64,000 nucleotides of DNA from CBDCGS01 sp965216915 (lineage in GTDB: Bacteria > Pseudomonadota > Alphaproteobacteria > UBA828): positions 124,001-188,000 of the forward strand of contig CBDCGS010000005.1 in assembly GCA_965216915.1 (NCBI GenBank). Reading direction: 5' to 3'. How positions within the stretch are numbered: the first letter of the stretch is position 1; the number at the start of each line of letters is the position of its first letter. A program made the translations under genes and the position numbers. The notes under the pieces are model-generated. The model was not told where the DNA came from. It ran no database searches and saw nothing but the letters and a program-made list of their open reading frames with translations. Of the stretch, positions 60,508 through 64,000 are shown piece after piece.

Positions 60508-60933
60508 CTAATCGTCCCGGTGGGTTCGCTCGTGGCGCTCGTGCCGCTCTTGGGCCTCGAGGCTGAGGGTCGCGATCGGCCGAGCTTCGAGCCGCTTCAG
60601 GCTGATCGGCTCGGCGGTCTCCTCGCAATAGCCGTATGTGCCGTGCTCGATGCGCTGAAGCGCCGCGTCGATCTTCGAGATCAGCTTGCGCGCCCGATCG
60701 CGCGTGCGCAGCTGCACCGAACGCTCGGACTCCACGGCGGCGCGATCGCCGATATCGGGTTGCGGGCCGTTGTCGACCTTGAGCTTGTTCAGGGTCAGCT
60801 CGGTCTCGTCGACGATGTCCTCCTTCCAGCTCAACAGTTTTTGCCGGAAGTACTCCACCATCACCGCATTCATGAATGGTTCCTTGGCGGTGGGTTTATA
60901 TTTTTTCGGAACCCTTGGACGCTTCTTCGCCAC
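60508..60933 (-). CDS. dksA: RNA polymerase-binding transcription factor DksA
   Basis: A 141-residue DksA with the two-helix coiled coil (MVEYFRQKLLSWKEDIVDET through RTRDRARKLISKIDAALQRI, including the Asp-x-x-Asp-like tip DIGDRA) and the degenerate zinc region YGYCEETAEPISLKRLEARP. Only one of four zinc-finger cysteines remains, as in other alphaproteobacterial DksA proteins. The start is GTG 60933, just before AKKRPRVPKKYKPT; ATG 61008 would add 25 unrelated residues. It mediates the stringent response together with ppGpp. Confidence 0.9.
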   Translation of the reverse strand: MAKKRPRVPKKYKPTAKEPFMNAVMVEYFRQKLLSWKEDIVDETELTLNKLKVDNGPQPDIGDRAAVESERSVQLRTRDRARKLISKIDAALQRIEHGTYGYCEETAEPISLKRLEARPIATLSLEAQERHERHERTHRDD

Positions 60934-61058
60934 GGCTAACCATCGTTCTGCATGGAACGGGCGCGGAGTATAAAAACGCCGCCTGGTGTGGGCAAGGGGG
61001 TAGCTCACACCGCCTCGGTCTAATGTTCACATCAGAATAACGTCTTTGTCACAGTGCA

Positions 61059-61505
61059 TTACGAGCCATCTCTCGACTCAGACGCGAGCTCGTACTTGGC
61101 GAGCTCGACGCGCGCGCGGAGTTCAATTTCGTCGAGCACCGAGCGCAAACGGGGGTCAGCCACCGCCTCGCGCTGAGCCTTGAGATCACGCGCAAGGCGG
61201 ACCAGCGCCTGCCGCGGAATGCCGCCCGCGAGAAGACCCAGCCTGATTTGGTCGAGGTCACGCAGCAGTTCGCTCGCACGGCGCACCTGCCGCGCGGGCG
61301 CGCTGGTGGCATCGGGCGTTTCCTGGAGCGCGAGCAGCGGGCTCAGCGCCACGACAGGCCCGGTGCTGCTCACCTCGGAGGATGATGCGGCGGTCTCGGG
61401 CGTTTCGGTCGGGACCGTGAACACCGCGCCTTGGCTCGATTTCGCGCGCGAAGCCGCTCCGGTCCGCTTCGCGTTTTGCACCGTGTTCGATGGCCTGATT
61501 CGCAT
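61059..61505 (-). CDS. fliX: Flagellar assembly regulator FliX
   Basis: A 148-residue protein with a disordered N-terminal half (MRIRPSNTVQNAKRTGAASR) and the FliX helical core (LRDLDQIRLGLLAGGIPRQA, LVRLARDLKAQREAVADPRL, LDEIELRARVELAKYELASE). FliX is alphaproteobacteria-specific and couples basal-body assembly to FlbD/sigma-54 transcription. ATG 61505 is used because the in-frame upstream extension is Arg/Gly-rich. It is divergent from flgI, exactly as in Caulobacter. Confidence 0.9.
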   Translation of the reverse strand: MRIRPSNTVQNAKRTGAASRAKSSQGAVFTVPTETPETAASSSEVSSTGPVVALSPLLALQETPDATSAPARQVRRASELLRDLDQIRLGLLAGGIPRQALVRLARDLKAQREAVADPRLRSVLDEIELRARVELAKYELASESRDGS

Positions 61506-61838
61506 GTCAATCCCACCCGCTTCGGACGCGGCACCATGGCCAACGCCCTCGGTGCGACGGGGTGTTCCTCCTCGCCCGAGAAGCTTGACGCGGCCGGCCT
61601 TAACAAAGCGTTGCCGGCCGTGGGTTGGGTGCGTGGCAGGGGGCACCGATTGGCCCCTGCCACCGGCAAGAGTTGCCCGCCCCTGGTAGCTCCTGCCCAG
61701 GCAGGGTGCGGCGCCGTTCTAGGCCTCAAAAATGAAACCCAGCAAATTCAATGAACTAGACGAATACCAAAGTTGGCACGCCGCTCGCTTAGGAAAACGT
61801 GGCCTGTGCCCCCAGTGTGAGATGTCGCGAGCCTTGAA
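61506..61838. other. fliX-flgI divergent regulatory region with hairpins
   Basis: 333 bp without a gene. It holds a sigma-54-type promoter for flgI (61774-61789) and, on the fliX side, a TTAAC half of a CtrA box at 61600-61604 followed seven bases later by TTGC. It also has two strong inverted repeats: CGGCCGGC / GCCGGCCG at 61591-61620 and GTGGCAGGGG / CCCCTGCCAC at 61633-61663 (10-bp stem, 11-nt loop). The hairpins would form in the fliX leader if transcription starts upstream of them. Confidence 0.6.
61774..61789 (+). promoter_or_regulatory. Sigma-54-type promoter of flgI operon
   Basis: TGGCACGCCGCTCGCT has a perfect TGGCACG upstream half and GG-N10-GC spacing; the downstream half is TCGCT in place of TTGCT. 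It lies 50 bp upstream of the flgI ATG. Confidence 0.72.
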
Positions 61839-62969
61839 ATGATTGATCGCCTCCGCAAATGGCTTTGCCCGATCCTCGGTGCCCTCTTGATCGTGTTGAT
61901 CGCGAGCCCCGCTGCCGCGACCTCGCGCATCAAGGACATCGCGGACTTCGAAGGCGTTCGCGAGAACCTGCTGATCGGCTATGGGCTGGTAGTCGGCCTC
62001 GCCGGTACCGGCGATTCATTGAATAACTCGGTGTTCACCCAGCAGAGCCTGGTGAGCATGCTCGAGCGGCTGGGCGTGAACACCCGCGACGCACAGATCC
62101 AGACCGACAATGTCGCCGCCGTCATGGTGACCGCCGCGCTGCCGCCATTCGCCCGCCATGGCACGCACATCGACGTGACCGTCAGCGCACTCGGCGACGC
62201 CGCGAGCCTGCTTGGCGGCACGCTTCTGGTCACGCCGCTTCTCGGCGCCGATGGCGAGGTCTATGCCGTCGCGCAAGGCCAAGTGGCGGTCGCCGGCTTC
62301 TCGACCGGCGGCGAATCAGGAACAAACATCACCAAGGGTGTGCCGACCAGCGCCCGCCTGCCCAATGGCGGCATCGTCGAACGCGAGATCCCCTTCGCCC
62401 TCGCCGAGCTCGACACGGTCAACATCTCCCTCCGCAACCCGGACTTCACCACCGCACGGCGCATCTCGCAGGCGATCAATGCCCGCCTGGGGAGCCAGTT
62501 CGCCTTCGTCACGGACCCCGCGACGATCGCCCTCAGAGTGCCGAACGACTATGCGCGCGATGTCGCCGGCCTGATCACCGACGTCGAGCAGCTGCAGGTC
62601 GAGCCAGACACCGTCGCGCGCGTTGTCATGGACGAGGCGTCTGGCATCATCGTCATGGGCGAGAACGTGCGCATCAACACGATCGCGATCGCGCACGGCA
62701 ACCTCACGATCCGGGTGTCCGAGACGCCGCAAGTTTCTCAGCCGGGCGCCTTCGCACCGGAGGGCTCGGAGACCGTGGTCGTCGAGCGCACCGAGATCGA
62801 GATCGACGAGGACACCGAGAACCGCCTGCACGTCGTCAATCCCGGCGTCAGCCTCCAGGACCTCGTGGCCGGTCTCAACTCGCTCGGCGTCGGCCCGCGC
62901 GACATGATGGCGATCCTGCAGACGATCAAGGCCGCCGGCGCCCTCCAGGCCGAAATTCAGGTGCTGTGA
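61839..62969 (+). CDS. flgI: Flagellar P-ring protein FlgI
   Basis: A 376-residue P-ring protein with signal peptide (LGALLIVLIASPAAATS) and the FlgI signatures RIKDIADFEGVRENLLIGYG, LVVGLAGTGDSLNNSVFTQQ, VMVTAALPPFARHGTHIDVT, SALGDAASLLGGTLLVTPLL and the C-terminal VNPGVSLQDLVAGLNSLGVG. No good ribosome site precedes the ATG, which is a little unusual. It starts the operon flgI-flgJ-flgN-flgK and overlaps the next gene by one base. Confidence 0.96.
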   Translation: MIDRLRKWLCPILGALLIVLIASPAAATSRIKDIADFEGVRENLLIGYGLVVGLAGTGDSLNNSVFTQQSLVSMLERLGVNTRDAQIQTDNVAAVMVTAALPPFARHGTHIDVTVSALGDAASLLGGTLLVTPLLGADGEVYAVAQGQVAVAGFSTGGESGTNITKGVPTSARLPNGGIVEREIPFALAELDTVNISLRNPDFTTARRISQAINARLGSQFAFVTDPATIALRVPNDYARDVAGLITDVEQLQVEPDTVARVVMDEASGIIVMGENVRINTIAIAHGNLTIRVSETPQVSQPGAFAPEGSETVVVERTEIEIDEDTENRLHVVNPGVSLQDLVAGLNSLGVGPRDMMAILQTIKAAGALQAEIQVL

Positions 62970-63283
62970 TGGAGCTCGCGAGCCCCCTCCCCTTCGACCA
63001 GCTGGCGAACAACCAGCATGCGCCGACGCCCGGCCGCACGAGCGACCCGGACACCGCGCGCGCGGCGGCAGAGGAGTTCGAGGGGTTCTTCTTGGCAATG
63101 TTCCTGGACGCCATGTTCAGCGGCATCAAGACCGATGGCGTATTCGGCGGCGGCCATGCCGAAGGCGTCTACCGCTCGCTTCTCAACCAGCAATATGGCG
63201 ACGCGATTGCGAAGGCCGGAGGCCTCGGCATCGCCGATCACGTGCAGCGCGAGCTTCTGATCGCGCAGGAGGCGTCCTCATGA
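62969..63283 (+). CDS. flgJ: Rod-binding protein, FlgJ N-terminal domain only
   Basis: A 104-residue protein matching the rod-cap half of FlgJ: AAEEFEGFFLAMFLDAMFSG, GGHAEGVYRSLLNQQYGDAI, AKAGGLGIADHVQRELL. The muramidase half of enterobacterial FlgJ is absent, as usual in alphaproteobacteria, where a separate lytic enzyme is used. ATG 62969 overlaps the flgI stop (TGATG). Confidence 0.9.
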   Translation: MELASPLPFDQLANNQHAPTPGRTSDPDTARAAAEEFEGFFLAMFLDAMFSGIKTDGVFGGGHAEGVYRSLLNQQYGDAIAKAGGLGIADHVQRELLIAQEASS

Positions 63284-63750
63284 TGCAGGCACACGCTCAA
63301 ATTCAAGACCGTCACGATCCACTCGCCGATCTCGTGAACATCACCAACCGGTTGATCGACCTCATCACCGCGGAGATCGCGGCGCTGCGCGCCATGCGGC
63401 CCAAGGATATCCGTCCCCTGCAGGACGAGAAGGCCGCGCTCGCCAGCCGTTATGAGCGCGAGCTGACCGCGCTCCGTGACCGGTCGGCCGCGGGGATCCC
63501 GCCGGAGCCGCGCTTGGCGGCCGAGCTCCGCGCCAGCACCGGCACGCTCAACAGCGTGCTCGCCGAGAACCGCCAGGTCCTCGAGGCGGCGCGCACAGTC
63601 AACGGCAGCGTGATGAAGGTGATGGCCGACGAAATCTCGCGCCAGCGCAACCCCGGTGAACGATATGGCCCCCGGCTCGGCCCGCGCGAGCAGGAGCGGC
63701 GCGACAATTCCGTCGTCGTCGGCCCCATCAGTCTCGACGCCCAGATCTAA
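63280..63750 (+). CDS. FlgN-like flagellar chaperone
   Basis: A 156-residue helical protein (LADLVNITNRLIDLITAEIA, LQDEKAALASRYERELTALR, GTLNSVLAENRQVLEAARTV) placed between flgJ and flgK, where the FlgK/FlgL export chaperone FlgN is often encoded. Sequence identity to FlgN is not evident; the call rests on helix pattern, size and position. It overlaps flgJ by ATGA. Confidence 0.75.
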   Translation: MMQAHAQIQDRHDPLADLVNITNRLIDLITAEIAALRAMRPKDIRPLQDEKAALASRYERELTALRDRSAAGIPPEPRLAAELRASTGTLNSVLAENRQVLEAARTVNGSVMKVMADEISRQRNPGERYGPRLGPREQERRDNSVVVGPISLDAQI

Positions 63751-63777
63751 CGAAAGCGAGCGCACGCGAGCACACGC

Positions 63778-64000
63778 ATGTCTTCGATCGGCCTTACCCT
63801 CAACAACGCGATGAGCGGCCTGACCGCGGGTCAAGCCGCGCTTTCGGTCGCGTCGCAGAACGTGGCGAACGTCAACACCGAGGGTTTCACGCGCAAGATC
63901 GCCAACCAGTCGAACCGGGTCGTCGACGGCCTTCCGAACGGGGTGCAGGTTGAGACCGTCACCCGCATCACCCATGAGTTCCTGAACAACGAGTTCCGCC
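63778..64000 (+). CDS. flgK: Hook-associated protein FlgK (5' part)
   Basis: The first 74 residues of FlgK are visible: LTLNNAMSGLTAGQAALSVA, SQNVANVNTEGFTRKIANQS, then NGVQVETVTRITHEFLNNEF. The gene runs past the right edge of the window. It is the first hook-filament junction protein and the fourth gene of the flgI operon. Confidence 0.93.
   Translation, partial: MSSIGLTLNNAMSGLTAGQAALSVASQNVANVNTEGFTRKIANQSNRVVDGLPNGVQVETVTRITHEFLNNEFR

Overview
This 64 kb window is high-GC, densely coded chromosome from an alphaproteobacterium, most likely a member of the Rhodospirillales. The evidence is FliX divergent from flgI, DUF6468 and MotE-like genes next to fliM/fliL, a single-cysteine DksA, the order flgF-flgG-flgA-flgH ... 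flgI-flgJ-flgN-flgK, two full CtrA-type boxes (TTAA-N7-TTAA) placed in flagellar intergenic regions, and PEP-CTERM proteins with sigma-54-type promoters. No rRNA, tRNA, CRISPR array, prophage or insertion sequence was found.

Layout. 0-6 kb: a glutathione S-transferase, a membrane PAS histidine kinase, a luciferase-like monooxygenase (LLM), a secreted caspase-like protein, a FemAB-like acyltransferase and a 66-residue membrane protein. 6-8.5 kb: two divergent PEP-CTERM surface proteins, both with a polyproline neck and both preceded by the same TTGGCATG-N4-TTGC element, separated by about 880 bp without a gene. 8.6-37 kb: a long block of small-molecule catabolism rich in C-N bond chemistry: Asp/Glu/hydantoin racemase, an ArsR/SRPBCC pair, SDR plus esterase plus a frameshifted LLM, a GntR regulator, an operon of a Cys-rich unknown, two glutamine synthetase-like ligases, two SDRs and a DUF1116 protein followed by a solute-binding protein, then amidase, N-formylglutamate amidohydrolase family, isochorismatase-like hydrolase, PLP decarboxylase, non-haem-iron oxygenase-like protein, Co-type nitrile hydratase with activator, ornithine cyclodeaminase family and hydantoinase A/B. 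37-43 kb: housekeeping genes (HtrA protease, a lipoprotein, histone-deacetylase-like hydrolase, xseB, ispA, tlyA, AhpD-like). 43-64 kb: csrA, a very large histone H1-like repeat protein, and a flagellar/chemotaxis cluster running off the right edge inside flgK.

How the parts fit. The GntR regulator at 14.4 kb sits between two matching operator candidates, GGTAT-N7-AGACC. One lies upstream of the LLM/esterase/SDR genes and one lies between gntR and the divergent glutamine synthetase-like operon, so both arms probably form one regulon for an unidentified nitrogenous substrate. This is the best candidate here for an undescribed pathway. A second candidate is the run PLP decarboxylase, iron oxygenase-like protein and nitrile hydratase, which could be read as amino acid to amine to nitrile to amide. 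The flagellar genes carry CtrA-type boxes (early genes, chemotaxis) and sigma-54-type promoters (flgF and flgI operons), the hierarchy known from Caulobacter. All functional calls are from reading the sequence; no database search was run.
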